From Nitrospira sp. Ga0074138 (GTDB taxonomy: Bacteria; Nitrospirota; Nitrospiria; Nitrospirales; Nitrospiraceae), in NCBI GenBank assembly GCA_001464735.1, contig LNDU01000044.1:62001-126000 (forward strand): DNA of 64,000 nucleotides. The letters run 5' to 3'. Shown here one piece after another: positions 24,618 through 34,410 of the stretch. Every line of letters starts with the position of its first letter. The stretch's first letter is position 1. The position numbers were made by a program, and so were the translations under genes. The notes below the pieces were generated by a model that was not told the origin of the DNA, did not search any database, and was given only the letters and a program-made list of their open reading frames with translations.

Positions 24618-25691
24618 TTATTTCTTATAGTTGATCCTTGATAAGGGATTAACGGGATTAAGCCCGCGTCGAATCGATTGACGGACGCGGCTCATGGGAG
24701 ACACGTGCGGCTTTTCGACGGCCACTTCGGTCGGCCCGTTTCCAGAAGGAGCGGTTCCGATTTCGGCAAAGACGCCGCGATGGTCTGAGGGCCAAAGTGC
24801 GTCGCCGTTCGGAAGCCGACCGGGTTGGTCAAATGCCAGACGGCTTGAACGCACGACCGAGCTTCCATTGGTCCTTCCATCAAACAGGAAAATAAAATCG
24901 ACACGGCGATCGGCAGTGGGCCATTCGACTTGGATATTTTGCCAGACAGTTCCTCCGGGTACTCCCGGATTCGCGACACGGAAGGCGTCGATGAATCCTG
25001 GCTCTTTCTGCCATTCGGTGAGGACTGGAGATTGCTCTCCGGTATTCAAGTCGCCCATCAAAATGGCTCGCCCCGTTCCTCGATGTTCACGGAACAGTTC
25101 GCCAACTCGTTGGAGTTGGCATTCGTCGCCTTTCGACGTGTGGGCGGAAAAGATTTGGGTCGGCCCATCGGGAGCCTTAATCTCGGCTCGCAGGAGAATG
25201 CGGGGGTCCATGCGACGTGGGCACCGAGGCAGGTCGTAGACTTCTGAGGCGACGATAGGATAGCGGCTCAAGATGGCCGGTCCTTCTTTGAAGCCGATGG
25301 CTGAGGTGATCAGCCGATCCACGAAACCGATGCCGAAGATATGTTCGGTCGCAGGAGCGAACACCATCTGGTACCCAAGTGCCTCAGCGATCCGTTGCGG
25401 CACGTTGCCATGCTTTCGGCTCTCCGAAGCTTCTTGAAGTGCGATGACGTCAGGTTGCAACCGCTTCAGTTCTTGAATGGACATGTCGAGCCGTTCTTCG
25501 AGATGGGTGCCGCTCTCGAAGAATCCTGACCATGCTCCATCGTGCAGCAGGTTGTAGGTCAAGACTCGCAGTGGAGGCGAATCCCCTCGGCCTTCTTCAG
25601 CGTACGTTACGGGACTGCAGAGCAGCAGGATGGCGGCCAGCCACGGGAGCGTATACGAGAAGCGGTTGACCATGGGTGATGCCATTAACAT
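24618..25691 (-). CDS. Exported endonuclease/exonuclease/phosphatase-fold hydrolase
   Basis: This 357-residue protein belongs to the DNase I-like (EEP) metal-dependent hydrolase fold. A signal peptide (hydrophobic core about residues 12-30, cleavage near TYAEE) directs it out of the cytoplasm. Fold motifs are in order: VLTYNLLHDG, DVIALQEASE (metal-binding glutamate), FSAHTSKGDEC, LMGDLNTGE (Asp/Asn pair) and the C-terminal catalytic WPSDHRGVF. Substrate could be nucleic acid, sphingolipid-like lipid or inositol phosphate; the sequence does not decide. A 40-residue basic tail follows the catalytic domain. AGGAGA before ATG 25691 supports the start. A decayed copy of its tail lies just downstream. 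Confidence 0.88.
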   Translation of the reverse strand: MLMASPMVNRFSYTLPWLAAILLLCSPVTYAEEGRGDSPPLRVLTYNLLHDGAWSGFFESGTHLEERLDMSIQELKRLQPDVIALQEASESRKHGNVPQRIAEALGYQMVFAPATEHIFGIGFVDRLITSAIGFKEGPAILSRYPIVASEVYDLPRCPRRMDPRILLRAEIKAPDGPTQIFSAHTSKGDECQLQRVGELFREHRGTGRAILMGDLNTGEQSPVLTEWQKEPGFIDAFRVANPGVPGGTVWQNIQVEWPTADRRVDFIFLFDGRTNGSSVVRSSRLAFDQPGRLPNGDALWPSDHRGVFAEIGTAPSGNGPTEVAVEKPHVSPMSRVRQSIRRGLNPVNPLSRINYKK

Positions 25692-25838
25692 ACGCCTGTC
25701 TCCTAAATCTTTCCACAGTGAATACTTATGATGTGACTCAGCGATTGAAGCTGATCCTGGTCCCGTCCTTGCGCCGTCTTTTCAGCGGATGCTAAGATTC
25801 GGTCATCAGTACAAGTTAGGTTGGTTTCAGGAATTCTC

Positions 25839-26105
25839 ATGCCAAACATTACATTACTCGTGTCGCCCAGTTGTGGAGCCTGTCCATCGGCCAAAAGTCT
25901 GTGGAAGCAGTTGCGTGTGAAGTACAGCTTCTCCTATCGTGAAGTGGATATCACTACCAAAGACGGCCAAGAGCTGGCCGACCGCCATTCTGTTCGTGCC
26001 GTGCCGGCTACGATCATCGATGGGCGACTGACCTTCGTCGGCGTCCCGAGTCGAGAAAGCGCCGAGAAGGCTATTCAATTGAAGATCAAACAACGAGAAG
26101 GGTAG
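25839..26105 (+). CDS. Thioredoxin/glutaredoxin-like protein with CGAC motif
   Basis: The 88-residue protein is a minimal thioredoxin-fold domain. The redox pair is C12 and C15 in SPSCGACPSA after a first beta-strand (NITLLV). The cis-proline region is VRAVPATIIDGRLTF, as in glutaredoxin-like and TlpA-like small proteins. No signal peptide is present, so it should act in the cytoplasm as a dithiol reductant or assemble with partners. CAGGA lies 8 nt before the chosen ATG; an in-frame start 18 nt upstream is less likely. The 51-residue zinc-ribbon gene begins 7 nt downstream. Confidence 0.85.
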   Translation: MPNITLLVSPSCGACPSAKSLWKQLRVKYSFSYREVDITTKDGQELADRHSVRAVPATIIDGRLTFVGVPSRESAEKAIQLKIKQREG

Positions 26106-26112
26106 GGGAGCC

Positions 26113-26268
26113 ATGGACGAATACGATAACGAGCTTCCGGATCTTCCGCTCATTTCCAAGGGGCCTCCGCCTGATTGTCCGATCTGTGCCGATCCCATGT
26201 CGTTCATTGACGGCGACTGGGCCTGCGTCGACTGCAATGGGGAGCTCTTGGGACCGGAGACGGGGTAG
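26113..26268 (+). CDS. 51-residue zinc-ribbon protein
   Basis: A small gene encodes an acidic N-terminus (MDEYDNELPDLP) followed by two CxxC knuckles, CPIC and CVDC, spaced 18 residues apart, and a short tail. It can bind one zinc ion. AGGGGAG stands right before the ATG with 2-3 nt to spare, which makes translation credible. It is 7 nt after the thioredoxin-like gene and 16 nt before the AddB-like gene on the same strand, so it belongs to the same transcript. Function is unknown. Confidence 0.75.
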   Translation: MDEYDNELPDLPLISKGPPPDCPICADPMSFIDGDWACVDCNGELLGPETG

Positions 26269-26284
26269 CGTACAATGACCCACT

Positions 26285-29200
26285 ATGTTGCGGGTCATTA
26301 CCGGTCGCTTCTATCCCACTCTTGAATCTGCTCTCGTCGAGTATCTTACACGCATCAAGGGCGCTGATCCGCTTGCACCGATCGCGATCTTTGTTCCATC
26401 CAAGCCTCTTGCCGATCGCCTTCGCACCCTGCTCGCTGTCGAACACCGGCTGTCGCTTCTGAACCTGCATGTTTTAACCTTTCATCAATTGGCTTTGAGA
26501 CTTGCTGGAGAAGCATCTGTCGAGCGCCCACTGCCAGGGGTCGTCGATGAACTGTTCTTTGAACAACTGGTTCGGCACATCGTTTGCCGCAAGCTCACCA
26601 GCCAGGCTCCGTTGCAACGAATCGGTCAATCCTCGGGGACGTGGGGTGCGCTCTGGGCGACAATCCGCGACCTTAAGGATGCGGCGGTCGATGCTGCGCA
26701 GGCGTTGCAAGGTCTCCGTGAAGGCTATTTTGAGGATGACGATCGGGAGTGGCTCGATGCGCTTCTGTCGCTCTATGCGGCCGTGAAGGAAGCGGGCAAG
26801 ACCCTTGGGGTTGGGACGCAAGACGATCTGGCCGAGGCCCTCATCCCGCTCATTCCGACCGCCTCGTTTCTCCAGCCGTTGAAGGCCGTGTTTTATTACG
26901 GGTTCTATGACTTGACGCAGGTGCAGCTGTCCCTCTTTGAAGCGATCAGCCGTGCGAGGGACACGACTTTGTTTTTTCCGTTCGAGGATGACCCGGCGTT
27001 TGGGTTTGCTCGGCGTTTTTTCGATCGCTATATCCAGTCGCTGGCGATGTCGGACGATGCGACGATCCGGCTGAAAGAGGAATCGTCAACGGTGGCGCAC
27101 GATCACGCCCAAATCACCATTCGGAGCGTGATCGGCGTAGAAGAAGAATTGGCAGCAACTTGCCGAACCATTCTCGATCTGATCGAAACCAACGGCTATC
27201 GATTCGATGAAATCGGCGTCACTGCCCGGACGCTTGATCCCTATAGCCTGCATCTTCAGCCGATTTTCGATCGCCATCGGATTCCCTTTCGTACAACGGC
27301 ATCGAGGCCGTTGATTCAGGAACCGATCTGCAAGCTCGTGTTGCAGTTAGCCTCCCTGCCGTTGAACGATTTCTATCGCACGTCAGTTCTCGATGTCGTG
27401 ACGTCTCCGCTCTACGTCACCGATTTGTATGACGAGCTGTCGGCGTGGTACCGGCCCGAACAGTGGAAGCTGCTCGTTCAAGCGCTGCACATTACGCACG
27501 GAGTTGAGGAATGGAAGCGGCTAGAGCAGGTGAGCCAAGCTGCATTGGTGCTTGATGGCGAGGAGAGCCTTGTCGATTCGCTAGCCATTGGGCCGGAGGT
27601 GATCGGCCTACTTTGGCAGGTGGTCTCACAGCTCACGCAAGCCTGTTCGGCGCTGCCATCGCGAGGCCCGATCGGTCAGATGGTCACAGCTTGTCGAGCA
27701 CTCATTGAGCGGCACCTGCGTCGGCTCGACGCAGCCGTATCGACGACCGACGATGGTCTGTGTGCTCGCCACACGATGACATGGGACGCCATCGACCGTA
27801 TTTGGACGACGCTCATGGAACTAGAGCCGCTCAACGAGGAGATGACCTGGGCTGAATTTATCGAGCTGCTGACCCATACCTTCGAACAAACGACGATCCC
27901 TCTCGACGAGAGTTTATCTCAGGGTGTGATGGTATGCGACGTGATGGCGGCCCGCGGAGTGCCGTTCAAAGTCCTATTCCTCCTCGGGCTGAACGAAAAA
28001 GTGTTTCCGCGCTATATTCGAGAAGATGCGTTTCTTCGTGACTGCCATCGACGCGTCCTCGATGCCACGCTTGGATTTAAGATCGACGAGAAGCTGACCG
28101 CCTATGGAGAAGAGGCCTTGCTCTTCCGCCTATGTTGTCAGGCTGCCACTCAGCGGCTCTACCTGACCTATCAACGGGCTGATGAATCTGGCCGCATGCT
28201 GGCCGCTTCTCCGTATCTCGGAGACGTGCGCAGTCGGTTCGGGCAGGATGAGCAGCTGATCGATGTGGTGCCTCGTCGTCTGACAGATCGAGTCTCACAA
28301 CGGTCGACGATTACACGATTCCTGCCGCCGGCTGAACTGACTCAGTGGTTGGCCCTGAACGGGCAAGACCCGACTGATCTGGTGCGGGCGTTCGGGCGTG
28401 ATGTGGACACGTTCCACCATGCGGCGACGGCGCTCGATCGAATCGAAGAAGACGGCGCGACGCTGAATCTCTTCGATGGGATGACTGGGACGGTGGAATC
28501 TCATTGGGTGCGACTCATCGAACGGGGTCTCGCCCCAACGCCACTTGAACGGTATGCGCGCTGTCCTTTCCAATATTTTTCCGCGGACGTGCTGCGACTT
28601 GAGCCGAGCCGAATTGCCATGTCGCAGGAGCCAGATGCGGCGTTGGTGGGGACGCTCTGCCACGCCGCATTGCGCCGTTGCTATGAACAGCTTGTGCAGG
28701 TCGGGTGGCCGACTGAACGGGTGGCGACCGATATGGTAGACCAGACGGTCCACGCATCAGTGGAGCAGGTGGCGGCAGAATTTGAATCACAGCATCGGAC
28801 AGGCCACTATTTGCTGTGGGAGCTGGCAAAAGAACTGATTGCGACACTGGTGAACGCGGCGGTCAAGGCGGACGAGGAAGAACAGGCCGAGCATCCGTAC
28901 CAACCCGTTGCATTTGAAGTGGACGGTGAAGGGGCGATTCCCGGTATCCTCGACGAGGGCTTGTTGAAGATTCGTGGTCGCATTGATCGTCTTGATCGGA
29001 ACCGGTCCTCCGGCACGGTGCGCGTACTCGATTACAAGTTCAAAGTCGGCTCGGTGATGAAACCGGAAGACCGGAACTTGACTCAGTCGGCGGTCCGTGG
29101 GTATCGGCTGCAGCCACCGCTCTATAGCTGTCTCACGGTTCCTGGGCAGCCTACTCCGAGCCAGGTGCAGTTCCTGTTTCTCGCTCCTCAGTGGTCAACA

Positions 29201-29455
29201 GCGATCAGCCGTTCAAGTTTTGAGACGATATCGTGGTCTTCCGATACCGGGGTATTGATCCAGAATACGGTGAGAACGCTCGTGGACGGCATCCGTACCG
29301 GACAATTTTTCATTCTTCCTGACGGCTATTGCGATGGCTGCCACTTTCGAGTGGCTTGCCGGCGAGAACATACGCCGACATGGTGGAGGGCCTATCGTGC
29401 GGCCGAGCCGAAAATGTTGAAGATGCTTCGTACACAAAAGATTGGCGATGAGTAA
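26285..29455 (+). CDS. AddB-like nuclease/inactive helicase subunit
   Basis: The 1056-residue protein resembles the AddB/RexB-type subunit of double-strand-break-resecting helicase-nucleases. The N-terminus (ITGRFYPTLESALVEYL, then IAIFVPSKPLADRLRTLL) aligns with the degenerate helicase start of AddB, without a clear GxGKT. Helicase-like motifs include DVMAARGVPFKVLFLLGLNE near 550. The C-terminal RecB-type nuclease domain (about 750-1030) has IRGRIDRLD and VLDYKFK. An iron-sulfur staple is predicted from C760 (ARCPFQYF) and C1016, C1019, C1025 (CDGCHFRVAC), the CX2CX5C spacing of AddB. Its stop overlaps the AddA-like start by 8 nt, so the two subunits are coupled. Confidence 0.88.
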   Translation: MLRVITGRFYPTLESALVEYLTRIKGADPLAPIAIFVPSKPLADRLRTLLAVEHRLSLLNLHVLTFHQLALRLAGEASVERPLPGVVDELFFEQLVRHIVCRKLTSQAPLQRIGQSSGTWGALWATIRDLKDAAVDAAQALQGLREGYFEDDDREWLDALLSLYAAVKEAGKTLGVGTQDDLAEALIPLIPTASFLQPLKAVFYYGFYDLTQVQLSLFEAISRARDTTLFFPFEDDPAFGFARRFFDRYIQSLAMSDDATIRLKEESSTVAHDHAQITIRSVIGVEEELAATCRTILDLIETNGYRFDEIGVTARTLDPYSLHLQPIFDRHRIPFRTTASRPLIQEPICKLVLQLASLPLNDFYRTSVLDVVTSPLYVTDLYDELSAWYRPEQWKLLVQALHITHGVEEWKRLEQVSQAALVLDGEESLVDSLAIGPEVIGLLWQVVSQLTQACSALPSRGPIGQMVTACRALIERHLRRLDAAVSTTDDGLCARHTMTWDAIDRIWTTLMELEPLNEEMTWAEFIELLTHTFEQTTIPLDESLSQGVMVCDVMAARGVPFKVLFLLGLNEKVFPRYIREDAFLRDCHRRVLDATLGFKIDEKLTAYGEEALLFRLCCQAATQRLYLTYQRADESGRMLAASPYLGDVRSRFGQDEQLIDVVPRRLTDRVSQRSTITRFLPPAELTQWLALNGQDPTDLVRAFGRDVDTFHHAATALDRIEEDGATLNLFDGMTGTVESHWVRLIERGLAPTPLERYARCPFQYFSADVLRLEPSRIAMSQEPDAALVGTLCHAALRRCYEQLVQVGWPTERVATDMVDQTVHASVEQVAAEFESQHRTGHYLLWELAKELIATLVNAAVKADEEEQAEHPYQPVAFEVDGEGAIPGILDEGLLKIRGRIDRLDRNRSSGTVRVLDYKFKVGSVMKPEDRNLTQSAVRGYRLQPPLYSCLTVPGQPTPSQVQFLFLAPQWSTAISRSSFETISWSSDTGVLIQNTVRTLVDGIRTGQFFILPDGYCDGCHFRVACRREHTPTWWRAYRAAEPKMLKMLRTQKIGDE

Positions 29456-32400
29456 CGATCTTCTGATACCGGATCGCCAGGCTCGCGAATCGGCCGAGAC
29501 GACATTTGATCGCAATGTCGTCGTGGTGGCAGGGGCAGGGACGGGCAAGACGACGTTGCTCGTGAATCGTCTTGTGTATCTGCTGATGAAGGAACCCGCT
29601 CCGGTCTTGATCACGCAGGTCGTCGCCTTGACCTTCACCAACAAGGCGGCGACTGAAATGAAAGTTCGACTGCGGGAGCGACTCGTTGTTCTTGCTCGCC
29701 CGGAGGCCGACCCGGTGCGATCAGGTGACGGAGGGGCTGTCTCGCGGGAAGATCTGCGAGATCGCTATGGACTCAGCGCTGATGCAATTGCCGCGCGTGC
29801 TCAGGTCGCACTCAACGATCTCGAAAAGGCCCAGATCGGCACTCTTCATAGTTTCGCCGCTCACCTGTTGCGACTCCACCCGCTAGAGAGCGGAGTCGAT
29901 CCTGATTTCAAGGAAGACGACGGCTTACGATTTGAAGAACAATTCACTGCAGCGTGGGATTGCTGGCTCGACCAGGAATTGAGCCGAGCCGGACAACAGC
30001 ATCGCCTCTGGCGATCGGTCTTGTCATCGACCACTATTGAAACAGTCAGAACGTTGGCCCGGTCCTTGTGCAGCGAATTGATCGACCTCGATACTCTGCA
30101 ACAACAACTCGCATCCACAGCGGTGCCACCGGTTGTCTTGAGTTGGATTCAACATATGGGAGACCGGGCGGAGCAACTGTTGAAGACATACGATCGACCA
30201 AAGCGCCGGAAGGTCGAGCACATGCTCGCCGCCGCGGCGTCTTTGATGCATCTCATGACAGACAATGGGTTACCGGGCCGGCAAGGCCTGGCGATGGAAG
30301 AACGAGAATGGTTCGGCAAGGATCTCGGAAGCGCCGTGGGTGGATGGGAGAAAGGTGATTTCAAAGAGGCGGCCGCGCTCATTCAGGCGGCGCAACAGCT
30401 CCTGGCGGTCGACCATGCGTTCTTGAGCGATCTCGTGACTCTGCTCATACCGCTGGTGCGGAACATTCGTGAGACCTTTGCTCGGCAGGGCTGGATTTCG
30501 TTTGATGGGTTGCTGGCACGGGCACGGACACTGCTCCTTGAACATCCGTTGGTCCGTGAACGGATTAAACGGGACTATCGAGCCGTGTTGGTCGATGAGT
30601 TTCAGGACACAGACCCGGTGCAGTACGAGATCATCCTTGCGGTCTCGGAGCGGCAGGGGAGCCGGGCGGTTCACTGGCACGAGATGACGCTCGAACCGGG
30701 GAAACTCTTCATTGTGGGAGACCCCAAACAGTCGATCTATGCCTTTCGGCGAGCCGATATCGAAGCCTTCGACCGCGTCGTAGAAAAGGTCACGGTGGAC
30801 GGTGGAGTGGCCCACACGTTGACCACGAACTTCCGGAGCGATGTGGCCGTGTTAGAGCCGGTGAATGAGGTCTTCGATCGGTTGTTCGAACGACAGCCGC
30901 TGGTTCAGCCAGCGAATGTTCGATTGGAGGTGCGACCCCAACGGCGTCAGGCGTCAATCGAACCGGGTGTTCGTCTCAGCGTGACCACGCCAGATGGTGA
31001 AGCAGAGACATTCGATGCTGCGGGGGCGACGAGAGCCGAGAGTGAAGTGCTGGCTCGCTGGCTGAACGACGAGGTCCTGAGTCGCCATTCCGTGAAGCCG
31101 GGACACATCGCATTGCTCTTCAGAAAACTTACGCAAGCCGATGCCTACCTCGATGCCTTGCGCCGGCACGATATTCCCTACGTCATCGAGGGGGAAAAGC
31201 ATTTCTATCGTCGTCAGGAGGTGATTGACCTCGTGAATCTGCTGCGGGTTTTGGATCATCCTCATGACGAAATCGCGTTAGCCGGTCTCCTTCGCGCACC
31301 ACTTGGAGGGTTAACGGATCGGGAGCTCTATGAGCTCAAGCAGGCAGGGCATTTTAATTATCTCCATGCTGTGAGTCTCGGGTCGTGGTCCCACGCCCGC
31401 GCTGCTGCTGTTCGGCGGCTGTACGAACACCTGGCGTGGCTGCACCGGGCTATTGCCATGCTGCCATTGGCTGAAGCCATCGCGCTGATGTTTGACCGAT
31501 TGCCGATCCTGGATCTGGCGGCTGCATCACTCCATGGCGAACAGGCCGTGGCCAACCTCCTGAAAGTCAAACAGACGGCTGCGTCATTGGCCGACCGACC
31601 TCACATGACATTGAGCGGATTTGTGGAGCTCATGATTGCCCGCCTTGACGAACAACCGGACGAATCGGAGAGTCCTCTTGCCGAGGAGTCGATCGAAGCC
31701 GTGCACGTGTTGACGATTCATAAGGCCAAGGGGTTGGAATTCCCCATTGTTGTGCTGCCGGGCCTTCACCAAGGGAGCGGGCGGGAGCGAAGCGTGCCGC
31801 AGGTCTCCTATGATTGGTCGAGTGGCATCTATGGTCTCTCCCTCGACCGTCATCGGTCTCTCGGTTCGTTGCTGGTCCAGCACAAACTGCGGCTGCGAGA
31901 AGAAGCGGAACGGCGACGCGTGCTCTATGTGGGGATGACCAGGGCCAAAGAGTTGTTGCTGTTGTCAGGAGGGATAACCGGCCGCTCAATCGGCGAAACG
32001 GTCTTTGACCTTCTGCAGAATATCGGGACGGGGGAGATCGGAACAGCCTCGACGGAGGCTCTGAAGATCGGCGCCAGCGCGATTCCCCATCGAGTGATCA
32101 AGGCACCGGAACGAAAGCGGCCACGGCGACGTTCGGAGAGAACAGCCAGTGAGGTGTTGATCAATCCGAAAGAGATTGCTGAGCGATGGGAGGTCAGGAC
32201 GGCTCGATGGACCGAAGTTCGTGAGACCTCCCATCATCTGACACCGACGATGCTGGGTAAACGATTGGCGCGGACTGTGCGTGAAACGACTCCAGTTCGA
32301 CAGGATGCCGCGGTTGGGCGGTTGGTTGGTGTGGTGGCTCATCGCCTACTTGAGCGATGGGACTTTTCACAGGACCTCTCCGGGTTATGTGCTCAGGTGG

Positions 32401-32798
32401 TCTTAGCCGTACAGGCAGCTCTTGGGCCGGATGACCAGCCCCATGCTGGGGCGGTCGCTGAATCCGTGACCGATCTTCTTGCGACGTTCGGTCGATCGGA
32501 AGCCTATGGACGTCTCCGGTCGTCCAAGATTATTGGTCGAGAAGTCCCCTTCATCATGCCGTGGGGTAACAGGCAGGTTATGGAAGGAGTGATCGACCTC
32601 ATCTACCGGCTTGATGGAGAGCTGTGGGTGGCTGACTATAAAACAGATGCGATATCAGCCGATCAGGCAGCGGCTCGAGCAGAGCAGTATCGCACACAGA
32701 GTGAGGTCTATAAAGTCGCGGTCCAAGAAAGCCTAGGGGTCGAATCAGTTCGCGTCCATTGTCTGTTTTTGCGATGTGCGACGGCCGTGGAGCTATAG
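29448..32798 (+). CDS. AddA-like UvrD/RecB helicase-nuclease
   Basis: This SF1A helicase-nuclease of 1116 residues pairs with the AddB-like protein to resect double-strand breaks. Walker A is VVVVAGAGTGKTTLL near the N-terminus. Motif II is VLVDEFQDTDPVQYE, motif III FIVGDPKQSIYAFRRAD, motif IV TTNFRS, motif V VLTIHKAKGLEFPIV and motif VI RVLYVGMTRAKELLLL. The C-terminal PD-(D/E)XK domain has the histidine region GVVAHRLLERW, VIDLIYRLDG and VADYKTDAI, so it is nuclease-competent. I use the ATG at 29448 within the upstream gene's end (ATGAGTAA); a TTG six bases earlier is less likely. A Chi-like recognition role cannot be read from sequence. Confidence 0.93.
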   Translation: MSNDLLIPDRQARESAETTFDRNVVVVAGAGTGKTTLLVNRLVYLLMKEPAPVLITQVVALTFTNKAATEMKVRLRERLVVLARPEADPVRSGDGGAVSREDLRDRYGLSADAIAARAQVALNDLEKAQIGTLHSFAAHLLRLHPLESGVDPDFKEDDGLRFEEQFTAAWDCWLDQELSRAGQQHRLWRSVLSSTTIETVRTLARSLCSELIDLDTLQQQLASTAVPPVVLSWIQHMGDRAEQLLKTYDRPKRRKVEHMLAAAASLMHLMTDNGLPGRQGLAMEEREWFGKDLGSAVGGWEKGDFKEAAALIQAAQQLLAVDHAFLSDLVTLLIPLVRNIRETFARQGWISFDGLLARARTLLLEHPLVRERIKRDYRAVLVDEFQDTDPVQYEIILAVSERQGSRAVHWHEMTLEPGKLFIVGDPKQSIYAFRRADIEAFDRVVEKVTVDGGVAHTLTTNFRSDVAVLEPVNEVFDRLFERQPLVQPANVRLEVRPQRRQASIEPGVRLSVTTPDGEAETFDAAGATRAESEVLARWLNDEVLSRHSVKPGHIALLFRKLTQADAYLDALRRHDIPYVIEGEKHFYRRQEVIDLVNLLRVLDHPHDEIALAGLLRAPLGGLTDRELYELKQAGHFNYLHAVSLGSWSHARAAAVRRLYEHLAWLHRAIAMLPLAEAIALMFDRLPILDLAAASLHGEQAVANLLKVKQTAASLADRPHMTLSGFVELMIARLDEQPDESESPLAEESIEAVHVLTIHKAKGLEFPIVVLPGLHQGSGRERSVPQVSYDWSSGIYGLSLDRHRSLGSLLVQHKLRLREEAERRRVLYVGMTRAKELLLLSGGITGRSIGETVFDLLQNIGTGEIGTASTEALKIGASAIPHRVIKAPERKRPRRRSERTASEVLINPKEIAERWEVRTARWTEVRETSHHLTPTMLGKRLARTVRETTPVRQDAAVGRLVGVVAHRLLERWDFSQDLSGLCAQVVLAVQAALGPDDQPHAGAVAESVTDLLATFGRSEAYGRLRSSKIIGREVPFIMPWGNRQVMEGVIDLIYRLDGELWVADYKTDAISADQAAARAEQYRTQSEVYKVAVQESLGVESVRVHCLFLRCATAVEL

Positions 32799-32817
32799 AC
32801 GCGCGGGGCATGAAACA

Positions 32818-33195
32818 ATGGCCAGGCACGACCCTATGTCATCTGAGGACTTTGAAAAACTGGTTCAACAGGCGATCTCGGACCTGCCTCTTCCCTACGC
32901 CACGCTCATGGAGTCTATTGCGGTGGTCGTGGAAGAAGAACCGCCGGAGGAGGTGTTACAGGACCTGGAACTAGACGGCGAGGATGACTTGCTCGGTCTC
33001 TACCAAGGCCAGTCGCTGGCCGCTGATTCGTTCTTTCGGCCGGGAGGTGAAGCGCCGCCACGAATTTCCATCTATCGCGGACCGATCCTTCGCTGTTGTG
33101 AGAGTCCTGAAGAAGTGGTGCAGGAAGTGCGCGATACCGTTGTCCACGAATTGGGCCACCATGTGGGCCTGGATGATGACGAGATGCCGTACTGA
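32818..33195 (+). CDS. Metallopeptidase family protein (zincin-like, HExxH)
   Basis: The small protein (about 125 residues) belongs to the acidic minimal zincin family seen as possible zinc proteases in actinobacteria and Nitrospirota. The zinc motif is VVHELGHHVGLDDDEM near the C-terminus. The N-terminus, FEKLVQQAISDLPLPYATLM, is the family signature, followed by an acidic region and LLGLYQGQSL. No signal peptide is present. The start is uncertain among 32776, 32818 and 32836; the first overlaps the AddA-like gene. It follows the AddA-like gene closely on the same strand. Substrate is unknown. Confidence 0.86.
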   Translation: MARHDPMSSEDFEKLVQQAISDLPLPYATLMESIAVVVEEEPPEEVLQDLELDGEDDLLGLYQGQSLAADSFFRPGGEAPPRISIYRGPILRCCESPEEVVQEVRDTVVHELGHHVGLDDDEMPY

Positions 33196-33230
33196 CTCAG
33201 TTTTGAATTGCCAGTGCTCTGAACAGAAAC

Positions 33231-34052
33231 TTACTGTTTTGTCGTGGGTGAGGGACTGGGTGGATTCTTGTAATAGCCCAAAATCAGCATCGTGATTCCA
33301 ACCAGCACCATGGGCAAAGAGAGAACTTGCCCCATGGTAATCGGTCCAAGGATAAAGCCCAAGTGCTGATCCGGTTCACGAAAGAGTTCGACGATGAGTC
33401 GGCTAATACCGTACCCGGTAATGAAGGTCCAGAAGATCGTCCCAGGCGGGGTCGGTCGCCGATCAATCAACCACAACACCGTGAACAGCGTCAGCCCTTC
33501 CAGTGCTGCTTCGTACAATTGCGAGGGATGGCGGCAGACCGGACCCCCTGCCGGGAAAACCATGCACCAGTCCACATCCGTCGACCGACCATAGAGTTCA
33601 CCGTTGATAAAGTTGCCTATCCGGCCAAACCCCAATCCGATTGGCGTGACGGCTGTCGCTAAGTCCGCAACGGTATAGGTCGGAATGCCCTGCCGCCTGC
33701 TGAACCAGATCAGTGCGATAGCGGTCCCGATAAGTCCACCGTGGAAGGACATGCCGCCTTCCCACACTGCCAAGAGCTTCAACGGGTTTTGGATGTAATA
33801 GGAAAAATTGTAGAACAGCGTATAGCCGATCCTGCCACCTAGAAACACGCCGAAGGCCGCATAGACGACCATGTCATAGACCTGGTCTTTCCTGATCGCC
33901 AACCCTTTGTGGGTTAGTTTGCGTTGAATAAGAAAGTACGCCGCAGTCAGGCCGATCAAGTACATCAACCCATACCAGCGGAGCTGGATGGGGCCGAGTG
34001 CCACAAGAACTGGGTCGATATTTGGGTAGGGGATGGCGGCTGGGGGGGCCAT
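33231..34052 (-). CDS. lgt: Prolipoprotein diacylglyceryl transferase
   Basis: Lgt transfers a diacylglyceryl group from phosphatidylglycerol to the lipobox cysteine of prolipoproteins in the inner membrane. The 273-residue protein has seven hydrophobic helices. Family hallmarks are IQLRWYGLMYLIG, GGRIGYTLFYN, GGMSFHGGLIG (catalytic-region histidine), the Lgt signature GFGRIGNFINGELYGR and HPSQLYEA. GGAAG lies about 8 nt before the ATG. It would process the lipoproteins in this window, such as the DUF3015-like and solute-binding proteins. It is convergent with the metallopeptidase gene. Confidence 0.97.
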   Translation of the reverse strand: MAPPAAIPYPNIDPVLVALGPIQLRWYGLMYLIGLTAAYFLIQRKLTHKGLAIRKDQVYDMVVYAAFGVFLGGRIGYTLFYNFSYYIQNPLKLLAVWEGGMSFHGGLIGTAIALIWFSRRQGIPTYTVADLATAVTPIGLGFGRIGNFINGELYGRSTDVDWCMVFPAGGPVCRHPSQLYEAALEGLTLFTVLWLIDRRPTPPGTIFWTFITGYGISRLIVELFREPDQHLGFILGPITMGQVLSLPMVLVGITMLILGYYKNPPSPSPTTKQ

Positions 34053-34410
34053 TACGATGCTTCCAGAATAGTCCTTTGTAAGATGGTACTTATATCACGA
34101 GAGGAACACGAATCTTGGATCATCCGGGGTGCCCATTACGCCGTACGGTAAAACTTGCCGATGGATCATACGGGGGCTCACGTGTCAATGCAAGCGAGAC
34201 AAAGATTAGAACCGGCTAAAGTTCGTCACCAGATAATCGGCCTCCATGGCTGATTTGCAAGCACGCAGGAAGCTCAAGTGTTGGTTTTCTGAAACGACTG
34301 TGTCTCTGCCTGTCGAGAAAAAGAGTCCAAAAATTAGTCACTCCTCATGGACAAAAAACGCCCCCTGTGATTTTTAACGAGAATCGCCTTTTTTGCGAAG
34401 ACTCAGATTC
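34053..34410. other. Intergenic stretch between lgt and the YtxH gene
   Basis: No coding region or RNA gene is seen. The AT-richer right half, with runs of T at about 34371 and 34390, leads into a sigma-54-like promoter. An activator-binding site would be expected in it but I cannot pick one out. Confidence 0.4.
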
